Source: Herbinix sp. (GTDB lineage Bacteria; Bacillota; Clostridia; Lachnospirales; Lachnospiraceae). Taken from it: 63,272 bases of DNA. The position numbers and the translations under genes were made by a program. Positions 17,277-25,672 of the stretch are shown piece by piece (the first letter of the stretch is position 1; each line of letters begins with the position of its first letter). The stretch is taken from positions 1 through 63,272 of the forward strand of contig JARBTJ010000001.1 in the NCBI GenBank assembly GCA_029240245.1, written 5' to 3'. Under the pieces are notes generated by a model, which saw only the letters and a program-made list of their open reading frames with translations, did no database searches and was not told the origin of the DNA.

Positions 17277-18848
17277 CTATAATCTATGAAACTGTTTCGC
17301 TCCCCAGTGAATCAGAATGCGATACAAAACAACATTTACCGCTGCCATAAATCCGATATAGATTAAATAAGCTAGATTAGCAGACGGAACAACAACCATT
17401 AGTGCAATAAGCAGAGCGGAAATGCCCATTCCGGTGAACACAGCAATCATTGCAGCAGCACTCTGCTTAATCACTACGGTTTCTGTCATCCAGGTAAAAT
17501 TCGGAAACTTCAAGTTAATCACAAGACCAAATAGTGATATAAATATGGATACTAAAATTGTTATTAATACCGTCAAAAGAGTAAGAAATACTCCTAACTC
17601 CAATACAAACCCCATCAAGATAACATCTGCAAGAGCCGGGGCTGTCACCGTCAAATTGACAGCTATCTTAGCAAAAAATATGGATTTCGCTGTTACCGGA
17701 AGTGATTTGATAATCCAGAGGCTCTTTCCCTCCAGAGAGATGGAAGCCGCGGTAGTGTAGCAGGTTACCAGACAGAAGGTAATAAAAACAGGAACTCCCA
17801 TTTTTAGAAGACCTGCTCCATCAACCTGACCCATTAACTTCTCTATATCAACAAAGCAGAGAACAATGGCTCCTATTGTAAGCATCACGATACCAAAGCC
17901 TGTATTAAGTACATACAGAGGTGAAGAAAAATATCTCTTGATTTCTTTAAAATACAAGGCTTTTAAAGGTGAGGATTGCCTTAGCTCTCCTAGTTTATAT
18001 TTCGACCTGGACTTACCGGTCATGATGATTGTATTCATTTTCTTAAAGATCTTTGCAACCAGAAGAGAATAAAGAATAAAACATAACGCGGATATTCCAA
18101 TGAAGGATGCAAAAGCAGTGATATCATATTCTGTGATTGCTCTACTGTACATTTCTGCCGGAGGATAGATATTATTCACCCTGTCAGTTAATGCCTTACT
18201 TATGTCCACCAGCTCCTGTCCCGTATCGCCCATAGTGAAGGACATACCCATGATAGCAACCATCAAACCTAAGGAGAATACAATACTGATCAAATTACTG
18301 TATCGAAATCTCGATGCTGCATAGGCAATAATGGTTCCTAGAACGGATGCGACCACAATCGGAATAAGCGGTAAAAATAACAGTGTGAAGATACCAATGA
18401 TGTAAAAACTTGCTTCGGGCTTTGCCAGAATCGCATAGACACCCATTGCAGGAATCATTACTATGCACACAAATATCATATTTAATAAATATAACAAAAG
18501 TAATCGACTGGCTACCACGCTCATCGTCCTTACCGGTAAAGACATAACCAAATCATAATCCTTAAAACCAAAAACCGTTCCCTTTATCTTAAAGGTTGTA
18601 GTAAACAACACGATAATACTGGTAACCGCCATCAAAAGCGCCGGAAGGACATCAATGCTGTTAAACATCATTAGGCCTTTTCCGACCATATAACTGTAAA
18701 AAAAGGATACTCCGCCAAGCACGAGTACGAAAAATACCAAACCTCCCAATAAAGCTTTCGGTTTTCTCTTCCGGTTGTTACCAATGGACAGTATTTCAAC
18801 CAGCTGCGTTCCTATTTGCACCTTAACTAAACTCAATATTTTTTTCAT
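17277..18848 (-). CDS. ABC exporter permease subunit
   Basis: About 523 aa from ATG 18848 (a GTG at 18857 sits too close to the ribosome binding site). It has roughly twelve hydrophobic segments, consistent with a fused permease of the ABC-2/putative exporter type, with cytosolic stretches after the first and sixth helices (for example SGKSRSKYKLGELRQSSPL-like loop near the middle). The ATPase gene lies 19 bp upstream on the same strand, so the two form one transporter. The substrate cannot be told from sequence; lantibiotic-immunity or lipid-export roles are both possible. Confidence 0.8.
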   Translation of the reverse strand: MKKILSLVKVQIGTQLVEILSIGNNRKRKPKALLGGLVFFVLVLGGVSFFYSYMVGKGLMMFNSIDVLPALLMAVTSIIVLFTTTFKIKGTVFGFKDYDLVMSLPVRTMSVVASRLLLLYLLNMIFVCIVMIPAMGVYAILAKPEASFYIIGIFTLLFLPLIPIVVASVLGTIIAYAASRFRYSNLISIVFSLGLMVAIMGMSFTMGDTGQELVDISKALTDRVNNIYPPAEMYSRAITEYDITAFASFIGISALCFILYSLLVAKIFKKMNTIIMTGKSRSKYKLGELRQSSPLKALYFKEIKRYFSSPLYVLNTGFGIVMLTIGAIVLCFVDIEKLMGQVDGAGLLKMGVPVFITFCLVTCYTTAASISLEGKSLWIIKSLPVTAKSIFFAKIAVNLTVTAPALADVILMGFVLELGVFLTLLTVLITILVSIFISLFGLVINLKFPNFTWMTETVVIKQSAAAMIAVFTGMGISALLIALMVVVPSANLAYLIYIGFMAAVNVVLYRILIHWGAKQFHRL

Positions 18849-18876
18849 TTTGCCCACACCCTTTCTGATTTTTTAT

Positions 18877-19590
18877 TTATTGCTCATTCAGCAACTCCAT
18901 AAAAACATCCTCAAGGCTGTTGTTTCCTTTTACCTCATGGGTAGGTCCGCAGGCAACTAATTTTCCATTCTTAATGATGGCAATCTTATTGCAAAGTTTT
19001 TCAGCCACTTCAAGAACATGGGTCGAGAAAAAGATTGCACTTCCACCCTTACATAATTCAGCCATAGTGGCCTTTAAAATATGAGCAGCTTTTGGATCGA
19101 GTCCAACAAAGGGTTCATCCAAAATAAGAAGCTTGGGTCTGTGGATGAGCGCTGCAATAACCGCAAGCTTTTGCTTCATACCATGGGAATAAGAGGATAT
19201 ACTGTCCCCCAAATTTGACGTCAGTTCAAATGCATCTGCATATTTTTCAATTAATGTTTCCCGGTCAAATTTATTCACTTCATAAATATCACCAATAAAA
19301 TTTAAATATCCTATCCCTGATAAATGTTCATACAAATCCGGATTGTCCGGAATATATGCCGTAATCTTCTTGCAGGAAACCGGATCTTTCTTGATTGATA
19401 TTCCATCAATTGTAATGTCCCCTTCATCAAAATCAAGTACGCCTGCTATGGAGCGTATCGTGGTTGTCTTTCCGGCTCCGTTATGACCGATAAATCCAAA
19501 TATTTCACCGGAGTTCACCTCCAGACTCAGGTTATCCACCGCTTTCTTACCGCCCTTGTAGCTTTTTGATAAATTACTTATTTTTAGCAT
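18877..19590 (-). CDS. ABC transporter ATP-binding subunit
   Basis: 237 aa. Walker A GHNGAGKTTT (about residues 35-44), signature SYSHGMKQK (a variant of LSGGQ typical of ABC-2 exporters), Walker B LLILDEPFVGLD, and the H-loop STHVLEVAE. It energises the permease encoded 19 bp downstream. A perfect short hairpin (ATGCCGC/GCGGCAT, about 19605-19624) lies just upstream of its ribosome binding site and after the aminopeptidase gene, possibly an incomplete terminator or processing site. Confidence 0.92.
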   Translation of the reverse strand: MLKISNLSKSYKGGKKAVDNLSLEVNSGEIFGFIGHNGAGKTTTIRSIAGVLDFDEGDITIDGISIKKDPVSCKKITAYIPDNPDLYEHLSGIGYLNFIGDIYEVNKFDRETLIEKYADAFELTSNLGDSISSYSHGMKQKLAVIAALIHRPKLLILDEPFVGLDPKAAHILKATMAELCKGGSAIFFSTHVLEVAEKLCNKIAIIKNGKLVACGPTHEVKGNNSLEDVFMELLNEQ

Positions 19591-19662
19591 AAGCCCCTCC
19601 CTTGATGCCGCTTCCTGGCGGCATAATTGTATACTCAGTCCTTAATCCCTTTAAATTATTTC

Positions 19663-21741
19663 TTAATTCTGATCAAAAGCCTCATTTAACAATGTTGCTC
19701 CCTCAAGCACAAATCTTGTATTCTTTATAATCGGAATTTCATTTCCGTCTATGGTATATACGGTTATTTCCTCAATTTCATCATATGGCAAGGTAATATC
19801 GGTATGACAATTATAATATGCCTTTTCCGGTTGGGATTTTCTTAAGATAGAAACCTCGTTGTCCCTGGCTACAATTTCCTTGCCGTCCGGGTTATAAGTT
19901 TTCACATCCTCACTCATCTTATAGCAGGTGTCACCGATCGCAAAATGAGGACCGGTCTTTTCCGCTATTAAAACCGGAAGTCTTGAGGCAATATCATATT
20001 TCCTACCCATCATATATGCGGTTGTGTTCGTGCCGATGGCAAATTCGCCAAGTGGCAGTGAATCATGATTAAATAACAGATTTTCTTTAATATAGCTACG
20101 GCTCTTTTCCGTCTCTGTAAAGTTACTGCAGGAATATTTCGTAACCATACCATCTTCAAAGATAAGTTCCAGATCACGATATTCCAGATCCTTTAAATAA
20201 ATTCTCGGAACATGCAGTACACCGTTGGTACCCTTTAATACCGGTGATGTAAATACTTCACCAACCGGTATATTAACATCCGCCAGACAGTTTTCGAATA
20301 AAGTTTCCTTTTCCCTGTCTGTTAAGGTATGCAAATTCACCTTAATATCGGTATGATTTTTTCCGGTTCCTTTAATTCTTACATAATCGCCCTGATCCAG
20401 CGCATCAATGATGGCTTGTTGGATTTCACGGTAAAGACCGCTGTCCAGTGTATTTACCGTAACTGTTTCCCTAAAGATTGCCTCGAAATCCTTTCCGATT
20501 TCAGGAATCGGATAGGAAATGATTGTAAAGGAGGTCTCTCCGGTTTTTAAATATTGTTGCTTTATGAAGTTATCCTCACGGTAATAATCCACGTATAATT
20601 TCTGCTGACGCTTATCCAGGCGTACCGCTTCCTTGGTATCCTCCGGAGCAAAAAGCTCTTCCCCGAATACTTCAATTAAAGCCGGGCCTGCATATAGCTC
20701 CGCCTTCTCCTTATATTGCTCGAAGGAGGCCTTTAGGCAAGTAAGCTTTCTTTCTTTAAATTTCTTATCCCAGAACAATCCAATATCAAAGCGGTGATCA
20801 TATTCATACTGCTTATTTGGGCTGGTAGCATGATAACCAACCTTTAAATGCTGCATTTTATTTATCGCATTATAAGCCGCCCGGTAAATGGTGGGCTCTA
20901 AGCCCATCGCCTCAAAATTGAGGATTGCATAACGAACCATACGTTCAAAACCCAACTGGTATCTTATATTAACATATTTCTTTTTACTTAAATCAAGATT
21001 ATTGGCAATAAAGCCGATGCGATACCCCTCTGTATAAGTATCCGCCATTGCTTTTACACTTTCCTCCGGAAGGGAATTGATATATTCCGCTGTCCTTAAT
21101 TCATTTTCAGAAATATAATCCCCAAAACGGTAAAGATACCTTACATCGTTTAAATCCGACTCCATAATGATATCCTTTGCAAAGGATAGTTCTGTATCAA
21201 TCAGCTCTCTGGTACGAACGAGCAGGAGTTTGTCACAATAATCATTCATAAAATCATAAATGGCTCTTTTGATATCCTTGTAGGTATACTCATCCTCTTC
21301 TTCCAGGTAATTATAGATTTCAATCAGCAGTTCCAGATAAATGGTAAGCTCCTCATAACGGCTCTCATAAGCATAGATAATAATACTGCGTAACTCCGTA
21401 TACAAGAAAGCCAACAGCCTGCCATACTTGCTTCCCAGCCTGTCACAGGCAAAAGCAGGATTTGCATAGCTGACGAAGTAGTTATCACCCTCAATATCCT
21501 CATAAAGGGTACGGTTAAGTGCTTTTAATTCGTGTAAGGAAAGTTTATTAAGCTCCTCCTTCTCCACCATTTCTACCACATTCTTCACGAGAAGAACAAA
21601 GGCTGACATTCTGCGAAAATAATCCAGAAAGGAGCCCTTAACTGTAGTTTCCTTCTCCATTAATACGATGCGCTCCATCGCAAGCTCATATCGTTCCCGG
21701 ATGGCCTCATTTTCTTCCTTGAACAATTCATTGTATTTCAT
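19663..21741 (-). CDS. M29-type metallo-aminopeptidase with long N-terminal extension
   Basis: About 692 aa from ATG 21741 (GGAGG, spacing 5). The C-terminal half matches thermophilic aminopeptidases of family M29: GEVFTSP (first metal glutamate), LGEFAIGTN (second glutamate), TGPHFAIGDTCY (metal histidine and the conserved tyrosine) and CHTDITLPY (HxD metal ligands), so all catalytic ligands appear present. M29 enzymes are about 410 aa; here some 290 extra N-terminal residues, helical and rich in Glu/Tyr, precede the catalytic part. The extension could regulate access or oligomerisation. No signal peptide, so it is cytosolic and probably trims peptides. It is followed by an ABC exporter. Confidence 0.8.
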   Translation of the reverse strand: MKYNELFKEENEAIRERYELAMERIVLMEKETTVKGSFLDYFRRMSAFVLLVKNVVEMVEKEELNKLSLHELKALNRTLYEDIEGDNYFVSYANPAFACDRLGSKYGRLLAFLYTELRSIIIYAYESRYEELTIYLELLIEIYNYLEEEDEYTYKDIKRAIYDFMNDYCDKLLLVRTRELIDTELSFAKDIIMESDLNDVRYLYRFGDYISENELRTAEYINSLPEESVKAMADTYTEGYRIGFIANNLDLSKKKYVNIRYQLGFERMVRYAILNFEAMGLEPTIYRAAYNAINKMQHLKVGYHATSPNKQYEYDHRFDIGLFWDKKFKERKLTCLKASFEQYKEKAELYAGPALIEVFGEELFAPEDTKEAVRLDKRQQKLYVDYYREDNFIKQQYLKTGETSFTIISYPIPEIGKDFEAIFRETVTVNTLDSGLYREIQQAIIDALDQGDYVRIKGTGKNHTDIKVNLHTLTDREKETLFENCLADVNIPVGEVFTSPVLKGTNGVLHVPRIYLKDLEYRDLELIFEDGMVTKYSCSNFTETEKSRSYIKENLLFNHDSLPLGEFAIGTNTTAYMMGRKYDIASRLPVLIAEKTGPHFAIGDTCYKMSEDVKTYNPDGKEIVARDNEVSILRKSQPEKAYYNCHTDITLPYDEIEEITVYTIDGNEIPIIKNTRFVLEGATLLNEAFDQN

Positions 21742-21843
21742 GCTAACCTCCATCTGCGCATCCTGGTTTCCCTAAGATATCACGCATTCAAATGGTAACA
21801 GAACCTTTGGTTATGTACCAGCTTTCTATTAACATATATTTCA

Positions 21844-22431
21844 CTATTGATTGATCAGATTTCCATTTGCTACATGCTTATTAATAATACCCAGTTCGTA
21901 TTCCCATAATGCTTCCGAACCCTCATGGGTTTTCTCATTTCTTTTCAATACCTGGGAGAGGGTAACTCCATGCTCCTTCCATGATTTCCCATCACTTCCG
22001 GCATTCAGCAGCAATGGCAGCATCTTGTCCAACGTATTGGCAAATTTTGCTTCGGGTGTACTACCCTCCTCAAATTCATCCCAAAGAGAACGGATCTCTG
22101 CTGCCTGATCCTCCGGCAGAAGATGAAAAATACGGTCCGCAGCCTTACGCTCCCGATCTCTTTTCGAAACATTGGCAAGCTCGTCATAGGCATAGGTATC
22201 TCCTGCATCAATTTCAACCAAATCATGTATTAAAACCATCGTAATTGTTTTCACCACATTAATTTTCTCATTGGCATGCTCACTTAGAATTGCACACATA
22301 AGTGCCAAATGCCAGGAATGGTCTGCATCGTTCTCCCTGCGGCTACCGTCCATCAGATAATTCTGTCTGATAATACTTTTTAACTTATCTACTTCTAAAA
22401 TAAAATTCATTTGTTGATCCAGTCGCTCCAT
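21844..22431 (-). CDS. HD-domain phosphohydrolase (YfbR/HDDC2-like)
   Basis: About 195 aa from ATG 22431 with GGAGG upstream. The HD metal motif is visible: the first His in DADHSWHLALM (about residues 37-47), IHDLVEIDAGD (HD pair) and a later Asp in FANTLDKMLPLL. This pattern fits the YfbR/HDDC2 group of 5'-deoxynucleotidases. Substrate specificity is inferred only from the family. Its start overlaps the stop region of the upstream small membrane protein gene, suggesting an operon with the two genes before it. Confidence 0.8.
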   Translation of the reverse strand: MERLDQQMNFILEVDKLKSIIRQNYLMDGSRRENDADHSWHLALMCAILSEHANEKINVVKTITMVLIHDLVEIDAGDTYAYDELANVSKRDRERKAADRIFHLLPEDQAAEIRSLWDEFEEGSTPEAKFANTLDKMLPLLLNAGSDGKSWKEHGVTLSQVLKRNEKTHEGSEALWEYELGIINKHVANGNLINQ

Positions 22432-22432
22432 G

Positions 22433-22765
22433 TCATCCTCCAAATCCCAAAATATAGATGATAAGTAAAAATACCGTCATACATCCATTGAGTAAGGCAC
22501 CTACCATTGGGAACCGGTAAAAAATATCCTTTTGCTTAAAAGCTTTATAGGAAAGGACAAAACCGAACACTGCCAGGGGAAACAGACATATTCCTATGAC
22601 GCCCAGAAGAAATCCTCCATTCCCATGTAATGTCCCGGATATTACACTGATGGTAAGAAAGGTTAAAACTACTATGATTCCAATGAGTGCGGAACATATT
22701 CCAAGCTTCGTATGCCTTCTCCCGGAAAAGTGAATCATATCCTTGTTTCTTTTCAATAGCTTCAT
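22433..22765 (-). CDS. Small three-helix membrane protein (DUF6142-like)
   Basis: 110 aa with a short basic N-terminus (KRNKDMIHFSGRRHTKLG) and three hydrophobic segments at about residues 22-42, 52-70 and 88-108. A GGAGGGG site precedes the ATG. The pattern MIHFSGRRHTK and SYKAF is shared, by memory, with a Lachnospiraceae family labelled DUF6142. It overlaps the VanZ-like gene upstream by 4 bp (ATGA). Function unknown. Confidence 0.65.
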   Translation of the reverse strand: MKLLKRNKDMIHFSGRRHTKLGICSALIGIIVVLTFLTISVISGTLHGNGGFLLGVIGICLFPLAVFGFVLSYKAFKQKDIFYRFPMVGALLNGCMTVFLLIIYILGFGG

Positions 22766-23310
22766 GTTCCCCTCCTTTTCTGTTTTCTCTTACGGAATAT
22801 ACAAATCACGCCGTTGCCGATGGCAAAGAACAGATAACCGATAATTCCTCCTATACTGTTTAAAAAAATATCGTCCACATCAAAAATACCTACTCGAAAG
22901 GCTAACTGCAGGCATTCCACCATCAGGCTAAAAAAAATGCTCAAAAAAGCAATCTTAAAAAAACTACGCAACTTATTGTTTAACAACGGTAACATAAAAC
23001 CAAAAGGCGCAAAAGCAAGTATATTTCCCATAATATTAACAACAAAGCTCTCAAAACCAATTCTTTCACGATATTTGATAAAACGCTTGATTTCCTTTAA
23101 AAATTCAAGATTATAACGGTAATTTTCAGAAATAGAATCCCTTCCATAACGTTCACTGAAAAACAAAAAATAAAACAAAAGAATGATATATAAATAAAAG
23201 AAAAGCCATCCGACTTTTGTATATCCATTTTTACTTTGCTTTTTCAAATCATTTCTCCATATCCTATATTTTCTAATTAGATTTTCCCCGGAATACGAAA
23301 ATATACACAT
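22762..23310 (-). CDS. VanZ-like membrane protein
   Basis: Up to 182 aa with four hydrophobic segments. The VanZ-like hallmarks are NIMGNILAFAPFGFMLPLL, VECLQLAFRVGIFDVDDIFLN and SIGGIIGYL. VanZ family proteins are linked to teicoplanin resistance in enterococci, but most members have no known role. The ATG at 23310 lacks a ribosome binding site; a TTG at 23247 with GGAG upstream gives a more natural N-terminus just before the first helix, so the true start may be there. It overlaps the next gene by 4 bp. Confidence 0.75.
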   Translation of the reverse strand: MCIFSYSGENLIRKYRIWRNDLKKQSKNGYTKVGWLFFYLYIILLFYFLFFSERYGRDSISENYRYNLEFLKEIKRFIKYRERIGFESFVVNIMGNILAFAPFGFMLPLLNNKLRSFFKIAFLSIFFSLMVECLQLAFRVGIFDVDDIFLNSIGGIIGYLFFAIGNGVICIFRKRKQKRRGT

Positions 23311-23696
23311 TTAGCTTTGCTAAACCCATGTAAACATAATTATAAATCAAATCCAAATCCTAGTAAAGCAAAGATTGGAATAAAAGGAATTTAAAAGTTG
23401 AATAATACCAATAACGATGTCACCCCATATTTCCAAGGTTTATATTTTATTATAAAATGAACCTTTAAGATTTTTCTAATATGAGTTACTAAATCAAAGA
23501 AGGATGTATAACAACGAAAATAATTCAATAAAATAGCTCGGCATATTTACGAGATATCTGCTAACGTTTATAATATAGCTATTCTCAGTTACATTAATTT
23601 ACCATATTACTGACTGAGCTATGCTTAAAAATGCATTCCTGTATTAAATTGAGTTTTACTAAATCAAGAAACAGAAAGGATTTCTGGTAAACAACG
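23311..23696 (+). other. AT-rich divergent intergenic region with candidate hydrogenase promoter
   Basis: A -10-like TATAAT lies at 23569-23574, with a weak -35-like TTTACG 17 bp upstream, which would give a leader of about 115 nt before the hydrogenase. The Shine-Dalgarno for that gene (AAAGGA about 16 bases before the ATG) is poorly placed. I see no other gene or recognised RNA here. Confidence 0.35.
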
Positions 23697-24941
23697 ATGA
23701 AAACATTTGAAGAGTTATACTGGGAAGTATTAGTCCGTACCCTGATGGAAAAGGACGATAGTTTTTTAAATAAGATGGAATTGTATGATACCCATCAGCT
23801 GGACTGTCTTCTTCATCCCGAAAAGCATCCTCCTGTTTTACATGTAGGAGAATGCGGATGTGATGATAGTGATCCAAACTGCGTGAAGGTATGCCCCTTC
23901 CATGCAATTCATCCCGGTGAATCCGGCGAAATCATCATTGATGAAAATCTATGTGTCGGCTGCTCTATTTGTATCCAGGAGTGCCGTGCTCGTAATTTAA
24001 AGGCCGGCAAGGATGTTATCCCTGCCCTTCAAGCCGTCCGCTCTCATAAAGGACCCGTTTATGCCCTTGTCGCTCCGGCCTTTTTAGGACAATTCAGCAG
24101 TGATGTTACCCCAGGGAAGCTTAGAAACGCTTTAAAACAGATCGGTTTTGACGGTATGATCGAGGTTGCCTTATTTGCAGATATACTTACACTGAAGGAA
24201 GCCCTCGAATTTGATACTAATATCAAAACAGAGACGGACTATCAGCTGACCAGCTGCTGTTGCCCTGTCTGGATATCCATGATCCGAAAAATATATCATG
24301 AACTTATGCCGCATATCCCACCGGCAGTTTCTCCAATGATAGCCAGCGGCCGTGCTGTTAAGGTGCTCCACCCGGATGCTTTGACCATCTTTATCGGGCC
24401 CTGTCTTGCAAAGAAAGCGGAAGCGAAAGAAAAGGATATTGCAGGTGCCGTTGACTTTGTATTAACCTTCCAAGAAATTAAAGACATTTTAGAAGTCATG
24501 AAAATTGATCCTGCTGCCATGGAGGAAAGCGAAAAAGATCACTCTTCCCGTGCCGGAAGGATTTATGCTCATACCGGAGGCGTTAGTGAGGCCGTGGAAA
24601 TTACCTTAAAACAGATTAATCCAAACCGCAAAATCTCAATCCGTACACAGCAGGCGGATGGAGTGCCGGCCTGCCGCGCAATGATTAATGATTTGGTGAA
24701 CGGTAAAACAGATGCGAATTTCTATGAAGGAATGGGCTGTGTCGGTGGCTGTGTCGGCGGCCCGAAGGTTCTCATCCCTCACGAACTCGGCCGGCTAAAT
24801 GTTGAGGAATACGGTGCCTCCGCTACCTATCCGACACCGATCGATAACCCTTATGTAATAGAATTACTGCACCGATTGGGCTTTGACACCATTGAAAGCC
24901 TGCTGGAGAAAAGCGACATCTTCACCCGAACCTTTGAATAG
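23697..24941 (+). CDS. [FeFe] hydrogenase, monomeric, group B-like
   Basis: 414 aa. A ferredoxin-like region holds two 4Fe-4S motifs: an atypical first one (CGCDDSDPNCVKVCP, about residues 60-74) and CVGCSICIQEC (about 88-98). The H-cluster domain has L1 TSCCCPVW, L2 GPCLAKKAE and L3 YEGMGCVGGCVGGP. The Gly-Pro-Cys in L2 and GMGC in L3, rather than MPC and MAC, match group B enzymes such as clostridial CpIII rather than the standard group A. It should evolve or oxidise H2 with ferredoxin in the cytosol. No maturase (HydE/F/G) is in the window. It is the only plus-strand gene in this stretch and has its own terminator. Confidence 0.88.
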   Translation: MKTFEELYWEVLVRTLMEKDDSFLNKMELYDTHQLDCLLHPEKHPPVLHVGECGCDDSDPNCVKVCPFHAIHPGESGEIIIDENLCVGCSICIQECRARNLKAGKDVIPALQAVRSHKGPVYALVAPAFLGQFSSDVTPGKLRNALKQIGFDGMIEVALFADILTLKEALEFDTNIKTETDYQLTSCCCPVWISMIRKIYHELMPHIPPAVSPMIASGRAVKVLHPDALTIFIGPCLAKKAEAKEKDIAGAVDFVLTFQEIKDILEVMKIDPAAMEESEKDHSSRAGRIYAHTGGVSEAVEITLKQINPNRKISIRTQQADGVPACRAMINDLVNGKTDANFYEGMGCVGGCVGGPKVLIPHELGRLNVEEYGASATYPTPIDNPYVIELLHRLGFDTIESLLEKSDIFTRTFE

Positions 24942-25021
24942 GTGAATATGCTTTTGCGGGATGATTCACGCTAACAGCCATTCCGTCGCGAGGTATCAAT
25001 TGTACCGATTTAAGCCAATTA

Positions 25022-25075
25022 AAAACCAGGCACTGCAACCGGTAATTACTTTAATCGGTTGTAGTGCCTGGTTTT
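25022..25075 (+). terminator. Terminator after the hydrogenase (bidirectional)
   Basis: An 18-bp near-perfect stem (AACCAGGCACTGCAACCG with its complement) flanked by A-run and T-run. It can end both the plus-strand hydrogenase and the convergent hemerythrin transcript. Confidence 0.9.
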
Positions 25076-25108
25076 CATAATTGTTGTCCGGCTGTACTTA
25101 CTCTATTT

Positions 25109-25501
25109 TTATTCCATGCCGATTAATTTATCGCTGCCCATAATGTGCTGCACCAGCCAGTCATTAAGAAAGTCAAGCACATCTAATATGATCTGCTTTT
25201 GATTTTCATCCACATTGCTTAAATCATATTCGTTCATTTTCTCAATAAAATCATTATGAGAAGTTTTCTGTGAAAATAGTTTCTTATAACGGATTTCCAT
25301 CATGTATTCTTCCTCATGTTGAAAGTGGGTAGCCGCATATTCCTTTAATTCATTTAGAATCTCAACGATATAGTCAAACTTATCCGGTATAAAATCATCC
25401 ATCAAGGTCATATAAGCTTTGTCTGCAATTTCAAATAATTTCTGATGCTCCAGATCAATTAGTTCAATTCCGGTTTTAAATTCATCTTTAAATTGATACA
25501 T
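25109..25501 (-). CDS. Bacteriohemerythrin
   Basis: 130 aa, a single four-helix hemerythrin domain without extra domains. Diiron ligands visible are H19 (in LEHQ), H59 and E63 (HFQHEE), H82 (SHNDF), H119 and D124 (QHIMGSD). The HxxxH position that usually supplies another histidine is Q78 (QKTSH), so one ligand may be replaced. Such proteins bind O2 reversibly and may sense or buffer oxygen or deliver it to detoxifying enzymes in anaerobes. Its position next to the oxygen-sensitive hydrogenase fits protection, although the two are convergent, not co-transcribed. GGAGG precedes the ATG. Confidence 0.88.
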   Translation of the reverse strand: MYQFKDEFKTGIELIDLEHQKLFEIADKAYMTLMDDFIPDKFDYIVEILNELKEYAATHFQHEEEYMMEIRYKKLFSQKTSHNDFIEKMNEYDLSNVDENQKQIILDVLDFLNDWLVQHIMGSDKLIGME

Positions 25502-25521
25502 ACGTTAACCTCCTATTTGGT

Positions 25522-25562
25522 AAGTGCTCTCAAAACGATATGAAACCGTTCTGAGAGCACTT
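25522..25562 (-). terminator. Strong inverted repeat in front of the hemerythrin gene
   Basis: AAGTGCTCTCAAAACG (25522-25537) pairs with 25547-25562 over 16 positions with one mismatch. It lies within about 22 bp of the hemerythrin start on the minus strand. No T-run follows, so it may be a terminator of upstream transcription, an operator or an RNA hairpin covering the leader. Confidence 0.45.
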
Positions 25563-25571
25563 CCTCTCATC

Positions 25572-25647
25572 TTAAATTATGATAGGCGTTTGCGAAACAA
25601 TATAGTTTTTGCTATTTTGAGTTTCGCAATTGCCTTTAAATTATGAT
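25572..25647. repeat. Small inverted-repeat element flanked by a 12-bp direct repeat
   Basis: Arms 25584-25598 (AGGCGTTTGCGAAAC) and 25621-25635 are 13/15 complementary around a loop with its own small stem (ATAG/CTAT). The arms are flanked exactly by TTAAATTATGAT at 25572-25583 and 25636-25647. A half copy (GTTTCGCAAACACCTATCATA) occurs at 48534-48554. This looks like a short dispersed repeat, MITE-like or REP-like. Confidence 0.55.
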
Positions 25648-25672
25648 TGGATCAGGTTTTATCTGACTGGTT

